Origin: Coptodactyla brooksi
Lineage: Eukaryota; Arthropoda; Insecta; Coleoptera; Scarabaeidae
Assembly (NCBI GenBank): GCA_033557675.1
Contig: JAWQRM010000219.1
Location: forward strand, 1-26,321
Length of the DNA: 26,321 nucleotides
Direction of reading: 5' to 3'
Made by a program: the position numbers and the translations under genes. The notes under the pieces were generated by a model. That model made no database searches, was not told the origin of the DNA, and worked only from the letters and a program-made list of their open reading frames with translations. Below, one piece after another: positions 20,001 to 25,488 of the stretch (the first letter of the stretch is position 1; each line of letters opens with the position of its first letter).

Positions 20001-20200
20001 TGTTCTCCAATACGGAGACGGTTGCGCAGTCCCGGAAGAAACAACTCCAGCTGTACCTTCGCCGGCTGATCGAGGTGTGCAAAAATCATCCATCATGCCC
20101 GTTGGCGTATGGCGGGCCCATCACCAGAGACACCCTAGTTAACTTCTCGCCTTTCTTCAGGAAGGGCATCTTCGAAAACGGCAAGTACGGAACTAGTTAG
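2019..20200 (+). CDS. Klp98A: Kinesin-3 motor with PX domain, Klp98A/KIF16B ortholog (whole gene, 19 coding exons)
   Basis: Plus-end microtubule motor that binds phosphatidylinositol 3-phosphate through its PX domain and carries early endosomes. The fly ortholog is linked to signalling-endosome and autophagosome transport. Exons: 2019-2065, 2175-2244, 5718-6190, 9126-9255, 9312-9576, 9634-9842, 9902-10078, 12630-12856, 12912-13034, 13097-13268, 13329-13466, 13544-13678, 13754-13870, 13931-14154, 14321-14543, 14685-14867, 14975-15139, 19668-19731, 19788-20200. All junctions are GT-AG and phases agree, giving 1184 residues, near the usual ~1250. Landmarks: P-loop GQTGSGKT (98-105), switch I SSRSH (213-217), switch II DLAGSE (245-250), motor end YANRAKNI (~341-348), FHA (~455-535), coiled coil (~575-680 and ~760-835), PX (~1052-1160) with RRYSRF at 1088-1093. 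ATG 2019 begins MASVKVAVRVRP, the family N-terminus. No break was seen; it looks functional. Start, stop and motor are very sure; exons 12, 13, 16 and 18 rest mainly on phase. Confidence 0.93.
2175..2244 (+). CDS. Klp98A: Klp98A exon 2 (residues 16-39)
   Basis: Completes Arg16 and reads EVDMDAKLIIQMNGKKTGIL, the second motor strand region. The acceptor is TTTATAG and the donor AAG|GTAAGT in phase 0. Intron 1 is 109 nt. Confidence 0.9.
2330..4065. repeat. Three tandem copies of a ~600 bp unit in intron 2
   Basis: Units run about 2330-2908, 2909-3522 and 3523-4065. Each opens with TTTTGATCATATGTTTAAAT or a variant, continues with a TAAACAGATAAAG block, and passes through clusters of GTCAGTTTTGACA and TGTCAAAACTGACAG. 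Each ends with an AAACATCT-type block; unit 3 is shortened. A perfect example of the internal inverted repeats is 2461-2473 against 2486-2498 (13-bp stem, 12-base loop). The units differ by substitutions and small indels, so the array is not recent. No protein coding was seen. Confidence 0.85.
4288..4818. repeat. Long imperfect inverted repeat (foldback)
   Basis: The left arm (about 4315-4521) and right arm (about 4588-4812) are reverse complements over roughly 200 bp with scattered mismatches. Shared blocks include TTCTGCTTAACTAG, GATCAATTAAGATCAT, TTAAAAGTGAAGCT and ACAAGTTATGGTAAA. The spacer is about 65 bp. This structure is typical of foldback or MITE-like DNA elements. Confidence 0.8.
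4822..4915 (-). repeat. tRNA-derived SINE-like unit, minus copy
   Basis: On the minus strand an A box TAGCTCAGCCAGC (4892-4904) is followed about 34 bases later by a B box GGTTCGAATTC (4847-4857), the internal Pol III promoter arrangement. A CTGG/CCAG stem with a 7-base loop sits between them, like an anticodon arm, but the base before the would-be anticodon is A rather than the required T. The acceptor stem does not close, so this is tRNA-like rather than a tRNA gene. Confidence 0.65.
5100..5213 (+). repeat. tRNA-derived SINE-like unit, plus copy
   Basis: This matches the minus copy at 4822-4915 in inverted orientation. CACTGCATAGCCCAGCAGTAA holds the A-box-like word (5121-5132), and GAGATTCGAGACC (5155-5167) is a decayed B box. 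The tail TTATTTTCTTGTTTAATAAA leads into AAGTAATTAATT. The two copies are divergent, with tails pointing outward. Confidence 0.6.
5214..5717. other. End of intron 2, no gene recognised
   Basis: An open frame of 64 codons (5217-5411, plus) has no recognisable motif and lies inside the intron. A different frame at its start reads LDETW, a DDE-transposase-like word, but nothing downstream supports it. The remainder is AT-rich intron ending in the acceptor CTTGCAG at 5711-5717. Confidence 0.4.
5718..6190 (+). CDS. Klp98A: Klp98A exon 3 (residues 40-197), motor core with P-loop
   Basis: Largest motor exon. It contains the FTFDHSYWS strand, EGYNACVFAYGQTGSGKTYT with the Walker A P-loop, and SYLEIYQERVADLL. 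Ends in the Arg codon split before GNAHR. The acceptor is CTTGCAG and the donor AATAG|GTAATT. Codon use is markedly more GC-rich than the flanking introns. Confidence 0.95.
6191..7493. other. First part of intron 3, nothing recognised
   Basis: AT-rich sequence with runs of A and T and no open frame of note. No terminal repeats, transposase words or RNA structure were spotted. Confidence 0.5.
7494..8420. repeat. Four-unit tandem array (~205-256 bp unit) with TTGGG hairpins
   Basis: Units begin near 7494, 7750, 7986 and 8219. Each contains GATCTGTTAAAGAATTTT, a CTCAGTCATAAATT block, GAAATATCCATATTTTC, and a closing CCCAACCCAACCCAG/CTGGGTTGGGTTGGG inverted repeat. In unit 1 the stem is a perfect 15 bp (7681-7695 with 7702-7716) around a 6-base loop. 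Unit 2 keeps 13 bp, while units 3 and 4 are decayed. Unit 3 lacks the first ~20 bases, and unit 4 has an internal deletion. Confidence 0.88.
7704..7721 (+). other. G-quadruplex motif
   Basis: Four GGG runs separated by TT (7704-7706, 7709-7711, 7714-7716, 7719-7721) satisfy the canonical G3N1-7 rule. It lies on the sense strand of intron 3, so the pre-mRNA would carry it too. It competes with the 15-bp hairpin formed by the upstream CCCAA tract. Confidence 0.6.
8424..8703 (+). other. GC-richer block of unknown origin ending near AATAAA
   Basis: Base composition here is clearly richer in G and C than in the rest of the intron. An exact 10-bp inverted repeat GCCCTCTGCC (8566-8575) / GGCAGAGGGC (8635-8644) lies within it. 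AATAAA at 8698-8703 follows. Frames are broken by stops. It could be an old retrocopy, a transposon part or a structured RNA. Confidence 0.35.
8850..8926 (-). ncRNA. Degenerate hammerhead-ribozyme-like motif D
   Basis: On the minus strand, CTCTTGAAAA is followed by a stem II-like segment, then CGAAACATGTTCAG. This aligns with the three other copies in this window. The second core element GAAA is intact; the first (consensus CUGANGA) is decayed. Confidence 0.4.
8936..8985 (+). ncRNA. Degenerate hammerhead-ribozyme-like motif C
   Basis: CTCAAGA at about 8941-8947 replaces the CUGANGA core. GGTTTATT follows as one strand of stem II, then CTGACACATATGTTGAG, in which GAAAC has become GACAC. Aligned with the copy at 16583-16635 it is clearly the same motif, with two core substitutions, so probably inactive. 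Confidence 0.45.
9126..9255 (+). CDS. Klp98A: Klp98A exon 4 (residues 197-240), switch I
   Basis: Encodes GNAHRTTAATNMNDVSSRSH, including kinesin switch I (NxxSSRSH), and ends PSETVSK. The acceptor is TGTATAG and the donor AAG|GTAGCT in phase 0. Reading on into the 56-nt intron meets a stop, which supports the junction. Confidence 0.93.
9312..9576 (+). CDS. Klp98A: Klp98A exon 5 (residues 241-329), switch II
   Basis: Begins IHLVDLAGSER (switch II), then KEGAHINKSLVTLGSVISAL, PYRDSVLTWLLKDSLGGNSK and IAAISPA. These are the most conserved motor motifs. The acceptor is TTTTCAG; the donor splits an Asp codon, G|GTAAGT. Confidence 0.95.
9634..9842 (+). CDS. Klp98A: Klp98A exon 6 (residues 329-398), motor end and neck
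   Basis: Reads CNYGETLSTLRYANRAKNI, closing the motor, then VNEDPNVKLIRELRDEISKL, the kinesin-3 neck helix. The 57-nt intron before it has no in-frame stop and is a multiple of three. Confidence 0.93.
9902..10078 (+). CDS. Klp98A: Klp98A exon 7 (residues 399-457)
   Basis: Starts ELTEEWAGKWREAQAILREQ and ends DDPLSTGVTLYHLK, the linker leading into the FHA domain, as in KIF16B. The donor is AAG|GTAAAA in phase 0. Confidence 0.92.
10143..10200. repeat. AT-rich palindrome
   Basis: AATATCATAT (10143-10152) and ATATGATATT (10158-10167) form an exact 10-bp inverted repeat around GAATG. A further AATATCATAT follows at 10171-10180. It may be a decayed microsatellite near the start of intron 7. Confidence 0.6.
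10360..10805 (+). pseudogene. Dead mariner transposase, C-terminal half
   Basis: Fragments read EKRPAIVNRKGIILQHNNARPH, then WEVLPHPPYWPNIAPLDFH, and finally RWQKIVDNEGDYIID with stop at 10731-10733, the standard mariner C-terminus. The second catalytic Asp (normally HDNARPH) has become Asn, the third (SDYH in the family, LDFH here) survives, and several frameshifts are present. AACGACATTACTTTCC (10783-10798) resembles a mariner terminal repeat. The N-terminal half is missing. Confidence 0.85.
10980..12251 (-). pseudogene. Dead piggyBac-type transposase
   Basis: Read on the minus strand from an ATG at 12251. An acidic N-terminal region is followed by PIQFFKLFFTAQLVGEII (about 11915-11860), the family hallmark FFKLFF. 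Then come a RARFHQIFWMFHLK-like segment, an IKGKISF/PTKPTK-like segment, GNYIFTDRYYASIPLAEELI (about 11255-11200), and KDKRVMSHLRT near 11050. The order matches piggyBac (DDE_Tnp_1_7). Many stops and frameshifts make it nonfunctional. The element was inserted antisense to the host gene; its ends and TTAA duplication were not located. Confidence 0.85.
12275..12309. repeat. Perfect 14-bp stem-loop upstream of the piggyBac frame
   Basis: AACTCCAATATCAC (12275-12288) and GTGATATTGGAGTT (12296-12309) are exact reverse complements around a 7-base loop. A third partial copy, TAACTCCAAT, follows at about 12318. It sits just upstream of the transposase start and may be a subterminal repeat of that element. 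Confidence 0.7.
12523..12618 (+). repeat. Tandem duplication at the exon 8 acceptor
   Basis: AGCATTCTGGAAGTAA with flanking TTAAAACAATT occurs twice (about 12523-12562 and 12580-12618), with a period near 57 bp. The second copy ends 11 bases before the real acceptor, so it supplies the branch-point region. The first copy carries a decoy AACTAG. Confidence 0.75.
12630..12856 (+). CDS. Klp98A: Klp98A exon 8 (residues 458-533), FHA domain
   Basis: Reads EGITTIGTEDSDEKQDITL, then GSGMEPRHCTI, NGIATLDP and FLGRAHVF, the order of an FHA domain as in other kinesin-3 motors. The acceptor is TTTCTAG and the donor splits an Arg codon, CG|GTAAAA. Confidence 0.93.
12912..13034 (+). CDS. Klp98A: Klp98A exon 9 (residues 533-574)
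   Basis: Starts RFNDPAEAAELRKGE and contains LARLSLLSWSTPDL, conserved in insect Klp98A. The donor CC|GTACGT and the acceptor TTTTAG at 13091-13096 restore the frame exactly (62-nt intron). Confidence 0.88.
13097..13268 (+). CDS. Klp98A: Klp98A exon 10 (residues 574-631), coiled coil
   Basis: Lys/Glu-rich heptads such as LNLEKEKEILEKEQEEFERR predict a long coiled coil. The donor is CAG|GTACGC in phase 0. Confidence 0.9.
13329..13466 (+). CDS. Klp98A: Klp98A exon 11 (residues 632-677), coiled coil
   Basis: Encodes ARQLQENWRSLTAQQKQREQ followed by further Glu/Arg/Gln heptads. The acceptor is TTTTAG and the donor GAG|GTACGG. Confidence 0.88.
13544..13678 (+). CDS. Klp98A: Klp98A exon 12 (residues 678-722)
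   Basis: Open through 45 codons starting IQEDCIHLKDLKNRLSCRL. No strong motif; supported by phase-0 splice sites on both sides (TACGTAG; CAG|GTATTA). Confidence 0.75.
13754..13870 (+). CDS. Klp98A: Klp98A exon 13 (residues 723-761)
   Basis: Encodes DLMHKSETNSLSDTESDYLI and more, an acidic Ser/Thr-rich segment. The acceptor is TTTTAG and the donor CAC|GTACGT, phase 0. Confidence 0.8.
13931..14154 (+). CDS. Klp98A: Klp98A exon 14 (residues 762-836), coiled coil
   Basis: RRELAELQAELERRVQTLAE and the following heptads form a second coiled coil, ending HELDQRKQ and a split Ser codon. The donor is TC|GTAAGT. Confidence 0.9.
14321..14543 (+). CDS. Klp98A: Klp98A exon 15 (residues 836-910)
   Basis: Low-complexity Ser/Thr-rich linker containing MKHFMSDSGVELR and MSSTESQESK. 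The acceptor is TTATAG and the donor AAA|GTAAGC. Without splicing the frame reaches a stop at the very end of the 141-nt intron (14682-14684). Confidence 0.85.
14685..14867 (+). CDS. Klp98A: Klp98A exon 16 (residues 911-971)
   Basis: Ser-rich, then basic (SRKRRRDSETLRKLAQKVAQ). An alternative acceptor seven bases downstream meets a stop, so TTGTAG at 14679-14684 is used. The donor is GCT|GTAAGT. Confidence 0.8.
14975..15139 (+). CDS. Klp98A: Klp98A exon 17 (residues 972-1026)
   Basis: MLQDLQKQYMSLKIGP followed by a Pro/Ser-rich linker ending SPPLP. The acceptor is TTCTAG and the donor CCA|GTAAGT, phase 0. It ends in phase 0, whereas exon 19 requires one leading base, so an exon must lie between. 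Confidence 0.87.
15270..15320 (-). ncRNA. Degenerate hammerhead-ribozyme-like motif B
   Basis: On the minus strand CTC-TTGAAAA leads into an imperfect stem II (TGGTTATTGGATAAACT), then GAAACATATGTTGAG. The segment ACATATGT could form the very short stem III typical of Penelope hammerheads, and CTC/GAG would pair in stem I. The first core element differs from CUGANGA at two positions. Confidence 0.5.
15400..15891 (-). pseudogene. Penelope-like GIY-YIG endonuclease fragment, minus arm
   Basis: The minus-strand frame from 15891 reads TYTIKSRLGNPKGKMDVIDK, then SGIYKISCTNCDKSY. This is the GIY half of a GIY-YIG nuclease with its CxxC. A one-base shift gives YIEETRRSLKIRYKEH, where the expected Gly of YIG is Glu, followed by HMIILNHRINDKIELIKQVN-like sequence. 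This is the C-terminal endonuclease of Penelope-like reverse transcriptases. The reverse transcriptase itself is absent. Confidence 0.82.
15892..16500 (+). pseudogene. Penelope-like GIY-YIG endonuclease fragment, plus arm
   Basis: The plus-strand frames contain IKLPCDKITKGLPNMLKTFD, then NTIKSRLGNPKDKIDVIDK and SGIYKVSCSNCNKS, then frameshifts. At 16384-16497 the end reads TAESIDIFKNKNKIFNNGSV and PASIFLDLVGRR. It is the same domain as the minus arm, with more upstream sequence retained but several stops. Confidence 0.82.
16583..16635 (+). ncRNA. Degenerate hammerhead-ribozyme-like motif A (best preserved stem II)
   Basis: CTAAAGA (16590-16596) stands where a hammerhead has CUGANGA, one core base changed. 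GGTTTA/TAAACC form stem II (16598-16603 with 16609-16614), followed by intact GAAAC. The next segment, ATATCTTGAG, corresponds to stem III, the cleavage triplet and the GAG that pairs with CTC in stem I. Penelope-like elements are known to carry such minimal hammerheads in their repeated ends. Confidence 0.55.
16813..17440 (+). repeat. Tandem duplication I in intron 17 (two diverged copies)
   Basis: Copy 1 (about 16813-17080) and copy 2 (about 17138-17440) share in order TAATTAATTACTTTTTATTA, CAAAACTAT-TCTTGAAT, GTTATTGTATGAAC, GATCATAATAAGG and CAATCTATGATA. Identity is moderate. The shared starting motif is also the outer tail of the compound element at 4252-5213, so this is probably the same transposon family. 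Confidence 0.75.
17597..17775 (+). repeat. Dispersed repeat, copy 2
   Basis: Matches the minus strand of 203-345, with a short insertion after TTTTGACAAAT. No coding function recognised. Confidence 0.7.
17775..18476 (+). repeat. Tandem duplication II, copy A
   Basis: Closely matches 18877-19605. The match begins at TTTTTTTCTAGAAGTAATGC and ends at TCTTTACATTC. Copy A lacks about 67 bp present in copy B (after ATAGAAATTCTCAT). Identity is about 90 percent by eye outside indels, so this duplication is younger than duplication I. Confidence 0.88.
18477..18876. other. Spacer between the duplicated blocks
   Basis: AT-rich. A 101-codon frame opening at 18672 runs into copy B and has no recognisable motif. 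No splice-consistent exon for Klp98A was found here. Confidence 0.4.
18877..19605 (+). repeat. Tandem duplication II, copy B
   Basis: Direct repeat partner of 17775-18476. It contains the extra block TCTTCTTCACCAGTTATATC and following bases (about 19135-19200) missing from copy A. It ends 62 bp before exon 18. Confidence 0.88.
19668..19731 (+). CDS. Klp98A: Klp98A exon 18 (residues 1027-1048), short exon
   Basis: A 64-nt exon with acceptor TTTACAG and donor ACTG|GTAATA, reading LHGRQLSSYCNIYHSMPSII and a split Asp codon. It is the only candidate found that joins exon 17 (phase 0) to the PX exon (needs one leading base). The 56-nt intron after it matches the gene's other short introns. Confidence 0.78.
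19788..20200 (+). CDS. Klp98A: Klp98A exon 19 (residues 1048-1184), PX domain and stop
   Basis: Starts SDMDSIVTITSYCVRGAGTK and contains WSVLRRYSRFRDLH, the PX phosphoinositide-binding motif. IPFPSRQLLF and RKKQLQLYLRRLIE follow, with basic residues that contact the lipid headgroup in the family. It ends NGKYGTS and TAG. The acceptor is TTGGTAG. Confidence 0.94.
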
Positions 20201-22116
20201 TCTTTTCCCTTTTTTTTTTTGTACCGTTGTTACGTTTGTCATTGTTGTTAACTAGTATTACGGAGAAACACGGCGATGGTTTTTGAATGATTGCAGGGGT
20301 TAAAAATGCACTATTACTTAAAACAATTTTTTCGTTCCTGATGTATTATTTACCGTCATTTAAGTCCTAACTAGTATTCGGGTACAGCTGATTCCGAATT
20401 CCGAAATCGGTGTTGTTGCTATACGTAGTACGGTTTTAATTTATCTCTGAAGCCAATAGTAATTAGTAGTATTATTAAAAATGATAAAGCAAATTGTAGA
20501 ACAAAAAAACAAGAAATCAAATCTGACAAGCTGTGTCTTAAGTTACATACTTCAACTGTATATTAAGTAGCGTAACATATTCTCAATTAACTATTTTATT
20601 TTTTTAATGCATGGTGTTTTTAACAGTTCTTAAACAGCAAAATAATTGTATCAGCTGATTTTTAGTTACATTAAACTTTACAATTTTGATCCTACAAAAT
20701 AGTTTAAATGATATTTCTCATCATCTGAACACCAATAAGACAATTTACAATTCATTGGTTCAGATGCTTGGATTGACTTGGGTAAAGAAGAATATCAAAC
20801 TAAAGTTTGTAAACTAGTTGACAACGAATAAAACTAAAATTTTTTGATTTTTTGTAATTGCCAACGAAATTTTTACTGCAAAAAAAATACTGGTTGAAAT
20901 ACGTACTAATTACAGACTAGTTTTAATTTAATTGGCTTTAATACTAAACTGACACTAGTTGTATTATATCTCGTAATTATTTATCCCTAAGGCTACAACG
21001 ACGATTAACGTAGAATTGGGAACGCGCTGTATATTTCGATATTCCCTTAGTTTTATGTCGTGTACCCTTTTTCCCATACATGCCTTTATTCAAAGTAAAA
21101 GTAAAGGAAAATGTTACCAAGAATCCCAGCCTAACAAGTTTAACAATCATCACCCCCTCCTCTACAACTAACCTGATTTACGACAATCCTGTTTTTCTGT
21201 TTAGAACAATTTCATGATCTCCCGAAAAAACAGATTGTTAAAAATGTCTACTTAACCCAGTTGATAGTAAGAGGCTCACCTTGACTTCCAAATATTTTTT
21301 TTCCTAGAAAACGAGTATTGTAAATATGTTGTACTTATATATGCAACATGGCCATGTTGCATATTATAAATAGCAAGTTAAAAAATTCATGTACAATTAT
21401 GCAAAGCATCAGAAGCTTTGGGTTCTGTAACATTCATGATTTTTTTTGTCACTCATGGGCAAGGAGCCTTAAGCCAATGCCATTAGACGCTAGAAGAGCG
21501 GAACATGGCTATGTTGCATTTACAAAGAAACACACCGCATGTATATTGAAACTAATTAATTGTATTTTTCTACCGAAGTGAGGGCTGAACGTTTGAGTGC
21601 CTCGGAATCAAAATTATTGTTACCATTGTGATACTGCATCAATTACTTTAGAGTAGACAAATTATTACTTGTGATAGCACGGCCTCTTACGTTTTGTGTG
21701 ATATTTAATTAACATTTCTTCTTTCTCGACATTTTCTCATGAATATCCTGTGCAATCACAATGTATTATTGTTAATTAATTTTAGTAATAAGACTAACAG
21801 TACCGGTCTTGTTTTGATTATATATTTTTTTGGGTATACAGCTTAGAATTTATTTATACATTAATTACAGATTATAATTTATATGAATTTATTACAATAA
21901 AAAACTTACATCTTGTAATAAGTGGTTTTTGTTGTTCCTCCAAAAAAAAATTGACCCATTGCAGAGAAAAGAAATCAAAACTTTTTTTTATCAAATTGAG
22001 ATTCTAGAAAGAAAAACATGAATACTACTAGTTGTTTCTTCCAGTGAATGAAATGGAACATAAATGAATAATTTGTATTGTGGCAGTAGGAACATTAAAT
22101 GTATACTAAAAGTCAT
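20201..22116. other. 3' region of Klp98A and intergenic DNA
   Basis: Presumed 3' UTR followed by intergenic sequence. The first AATAAA after the stop is at 20827-20832, giving a 3' UTR of about 640 nt if used; this is a weak inference. Apart from the palindrome at 21339-21364 nothing is recognised. The open frame 21348-21581 has no known motif. Confidence 0.4.
21339..21364. repeat. Perfect 26-bp palindrome
   Basis: ATATGCAACATGG is followed immediately by its exact reverse complement, with no spacer. A related near-palindrome, AACATGGCTATGTTGCAT, lies about 160 bp downstream (21502-21519). Confidence 0.85.
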
Positions 22117-24493
22117 CAGGGTTGGCAGCTACATCATAACCTCGATAAAACATAAGGATATGATGGATTGTACTGATTAAATAAGCAGTATAAAAAGCAT
22201 TTATATACATAGTTACGTGTTAAAACTAAAAAAATCAAGTGAAATAGTTATGATTAAAAGTTAGGTATGTTGGCAACACTCCATAAGGGAATACTTCTTT
22301 ACACCGATGCCACACATTCTCATCGCGTGGTCTGTGCATATGCATTTCTGTGGTTGCTACTTCGGTTGAGTTGCTTCAGTTTATTTGTGTTTAAAATTGA
22401 CTTGGTAAGTAATTATATGTACACAGCTGTAGAATGTAACTCGTATGACTAAATTTAACGACATTTCGATTAATGAATCATACTAATTTCTAGTACAAAT
22501 GCTGAAGTTGTTATCACTGCAAAATAGAATGTTTGTGGTTTTTTTAATTAGTTATTTCAAAAAAGAGGGTTGGGAGCTCTGTTCCTACCGCTCACTGCTG
22601 TAATTCAGGTATCTTCCGTTGTGTATGTATTTTATGTTGGATTCGATCGAATTTTTGTCTTACCGATAATCAATTAATGATCAACATTTTTTTCTTGTAG
22701 CGTGTCGCAGAAGCAGTTAACATCAATGAACCCTATCAAAAATTAAACGAAAGGCAATTAAGAATGCCAAAGTACAAGGGGCAAAGGAATATACTTGGTG
22801 GAAACCTAAAACCGATATTGACATTTATGAAATGTATGAGAAAAAAGTACATGTTAAACTTATTACTCTTTTAGAGAATTTGAAGTTGCGAGATGTATAT
22901 AATGGATCGGTAACTTCGTAGAATTTTGAAAAATATTGGTTTTCGGTGGAAAAAGGATTGTCCGAGAATAGGGTTAATAGAATTGCCGAAGATTGTGCTG
23001 GTATGTTTTTTATTTTTAAAGGAGTACCTACAGAATATGAAGTCCAAAATATGGAAATATGTCTATTTAGACGAGACATGGGTTTATGAGAATGGATCAG
23101 TGGCATGATCATGGTAAGACGGAATCAAGGATTCTGTGAGAACCACTAAAATGGAAGGCACCCGGTACGTTATTTTACATGTGGGAAATTCTAATGGTTT
23201 TATTACAGGTGCAAGTTTGATATCTTCTTCAAAAATGAAAGATCCTGATTATCATGTAGAAATGAATCAACAGAATTTTTTGTACTAGTTTGAAGAGGCA
23301 CTACTAAAAAATCTAGAAGAGCCATCGATGGTTGTTATGGATAATGCCAGCTACCATTCTACGTTGGCAGATAAAGTACCAAAGTCTAATTGGAGAAAGA
23401 CCGAAATTGTCAATTGGTTACAGCAGCATAACATCAACGACATGTTCAAAAGAATTATTGGTACTTATGGCAAATAACAAGTCTGCAAAGACTTGTTATT
23501 TTACAAAGTTTTAAGGCTGTCTCCGTATCATTGTATTTTTAATCCAATAGAGAATATCTAGGGGATTGCAAAAAACTACTACAATAACCATATGGGGCTA
23601 TGACCATATGGTTACAGAACAGCGAAGTGCCTAGCTATGTGGAAAGAAGCTCTGGACTATGCTATACCAGAAATGTGGCAGAACACCACAAATCACATGA
23701 AAAAGGTGATACAAGAATGGTGGAACAGGGAAATAGTTTTTGAACAAGAAGAGTCCCCAGGATTAGTAATACAACTAGGAGATAGCAGCAGCAATGAAGA
23801 AAATTCGGAAACAGAAAGCACCTGTCATATAGACTATGACTGACTTTGTCATTTTACAGCATTTTTATTTATATGCATTATTTTTCTGCCTCTTTACAGC
23901 AGAACATTGTTTTACTTATTTGATTTTATTTATTTATATTTATTTTACAGTTATTTATTTTCAAACTTATTTTACATAGAGTACATATTTATTTTTTATT
24001 TATTTTTATTATGTACATATTGAGAATCATATTTTGAGAATATGATTTAGTTTTGAATATCTTTATTTATTGTTAAGAACATGTTTTTATTTAATTGATT
24101 TGCTGAACAAAGTTTTTGTTATTTAAACTCTTTTTTGTCATAATTATTTTGTCTAAATCACCTATTACAATCAATTAACACAGAATTGTATTTTATTTAT
24201 TCTTAGGTTTTAAACTCGAAGTTGCTATTTAGATGTTTTGGAAAGCCGTAGATAAATATCTACTTACAGGACGAAACGTTTCCTTATTAAAAAATGTTGG
24301 TCTGTAGTAAACTTTACTTTGCAAGTACATTAAATAACGCGTGACGGTAAATACCGCAGCCAGCTATTAATTTAAGCTTTGAACGTAAACAACCAAAATC
24401 AGCTGGCCGACGCACGTGGCAACAAACAGAAAAAGTGGCAACTGTGCCACTGGGGGCGGGGCTAACATACTGATGACGTAGCTGCCAACCCTG
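22117..24493 (+). mobile_element. DNA transposon with 21-bp terminal inverted repeats
   Basis: The left end CAGGGTTGGCAGCTACATCAT (22117-22137) matches the reverse complement of 24473-24493 at 20 of 21 positions. The flanking bases (CAT left, ATG right) extend the symmetry. The interior carries the broken DDE transposase at 22701-23843, so the element is about 2.38 kb. AT on both outer sides would fit a 2-bp target duplication, but this is ambiguous. A TTTATT-rich stretch (23880-24130) follows the frame. Confidence 0.85.
22701..23843 (+). pseudogene. Broken DDE transposase (DDE_3 type), copy 2
   Basis: Begins after a possible splice acceptor (TTCTTGTAG). Frames contain GFRWKK, then WKYVYLDETWVYENGSVAWS (first catalytic Asp, about 23056-23101). 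TRYVILHVGNSNGFITGASL precedes MVVMDNASYHSTLADKVPK (second Asp, near 23337), and SPYHCIFNPIENI gives the third acidic residue, near 23550. The closing open frame 23637-23843 has an acidic Ser/Glu tail like that of copy 1. Stops and frameshifts in between make it dead, yet all three catalytic acids are still readable. Confidence 0.85.
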
Positions 24494-24887
24494 ATGTCTT
24501 ACTGTACATGCATTTTAAACTCGAACTAATTTTAAAAAGCAGAATTTAAAAAAATTTTAAAAGCAGAATTTACATTTATTTATAATTTAAAAAACCTGTA
24601 ACGTGAACCCTTAACATGAAAATTAACAAGAACTGATATAATAAAAACTAAAATGTAACTGAATGCAATTGCACGTAAGATATGAAGCATACAACTGGCG
24701 CGCATAAGTTTTATCTTATTTTCACCGTATATTCTAGTACGCTTACGTTTGTTGTGCATATTTTAACTTCTCGTAGAACAAGTGAATGTGTACAAAGGTC
24801 AGCTGATCCAATTATATGTATGACTATGTCATGACATAGACGTTGGTATTTCAGCAACGGCGGTTTTTCAGTCATTTTCAATTAAAA

Positions 24888-25422
24888 ATGCAGTTTATAA
24901 GAGACATCATGCCCTTCACACCTGATACATGGAGTAAAGACTTCGTCTACCACAATAAAAGGTACATTTTAATTAATGTTGAAGAAGGTTCTGACGAATA
25001 CGAAGATGTGGTTTTCCACTTTCGGTTCAGTCGTGACCCCCCGCGAACTGGAAAAATTGCAGTACAAAGAGTTCAGCATCCTTTTGCTTTTGCTCGATAT
25101 AAGATTCACGAAGAGTGTTTGATCAAACGGAAGAAGTCGTTTAAGGTAAGTTTTTGGTTTAAACTGACATCGTTTCATATATTGCAACAAATTTCAGAGG
25201 AAAATTAAATATAGACGTCTACCGAAAACATTAATTTCCCTTTATCTGGAGGATAGCTGCGATAAGCGAAGACTTGAAGAAAGCCTCGAATATATAAGCC
25301 AAAAAAATAATTTTGATATTAGTGCAACTTCTTATTATGTTCAACAACGGTTTATAGAAGACTCACATTTTGGAGAAAGAGATTCCAATACTTACCCAGA
25401 ATATATAATTAAAGTGAGATAA
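24888..25422 (+). CDS. Unrecognised two-exon gene, 160 residues
   Basis: Exon 1 (24888-25145, 86 codons) starts MQFIRDIMPFTPDTWSKDFV and ends RKKSFK. A 52-nt intron (AAG|GTAAGT to TTTCAG) joins exon 2 (25198-25422), ending PEYIIKVR and TAA. Phase 0 on both sides. I do not recognise the protein. It has an acidic patch (EEGSDEYEDVV), a basic run (IKRKKSFKRKIKYRR) spanning the junction, and a polar C-terminus. No signal peptide or membrane segment is apparent. AATAAA at 25483-25488 lies 61 bases past the stop. The frame is open upstream to 24843, but ATG 24888 has a good AAAAATG context. TTTCAG ending at 24854 could be an acceptor for a 5' noncoding exon. Confidence 0.72.
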
Positions 25423-25482
25423 TTATAACATTCCATTAACTACTACTTATGTACCTAATAATATTATGCAGACAAAATAGAG

Positions 25483-25488
25483 AATAAA
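25483..25488 (+). terminator. Polyadenylation signal AATAAA for the 24888-25422 gene
   Basis: Canonical hexamer a short distance after the stop codon, followed by a TTTGGTCTTG-type downstream region. The position fits a compact insect 3' UTR. Confidence 0.6.

Noticed and set aside
21348..21581. 77-codon frame downstream of Klp98A
   Set aside because: It starts inside the palindrome, has no recognised motif, and nearby sequence shows no promoter or polyadenylation pairing specific to it.
22267..22452. 61-codon hydrophobic frame inside the transposon
   Set aside because: Likely chance in the transposon 5' region; it does not match the transposase.
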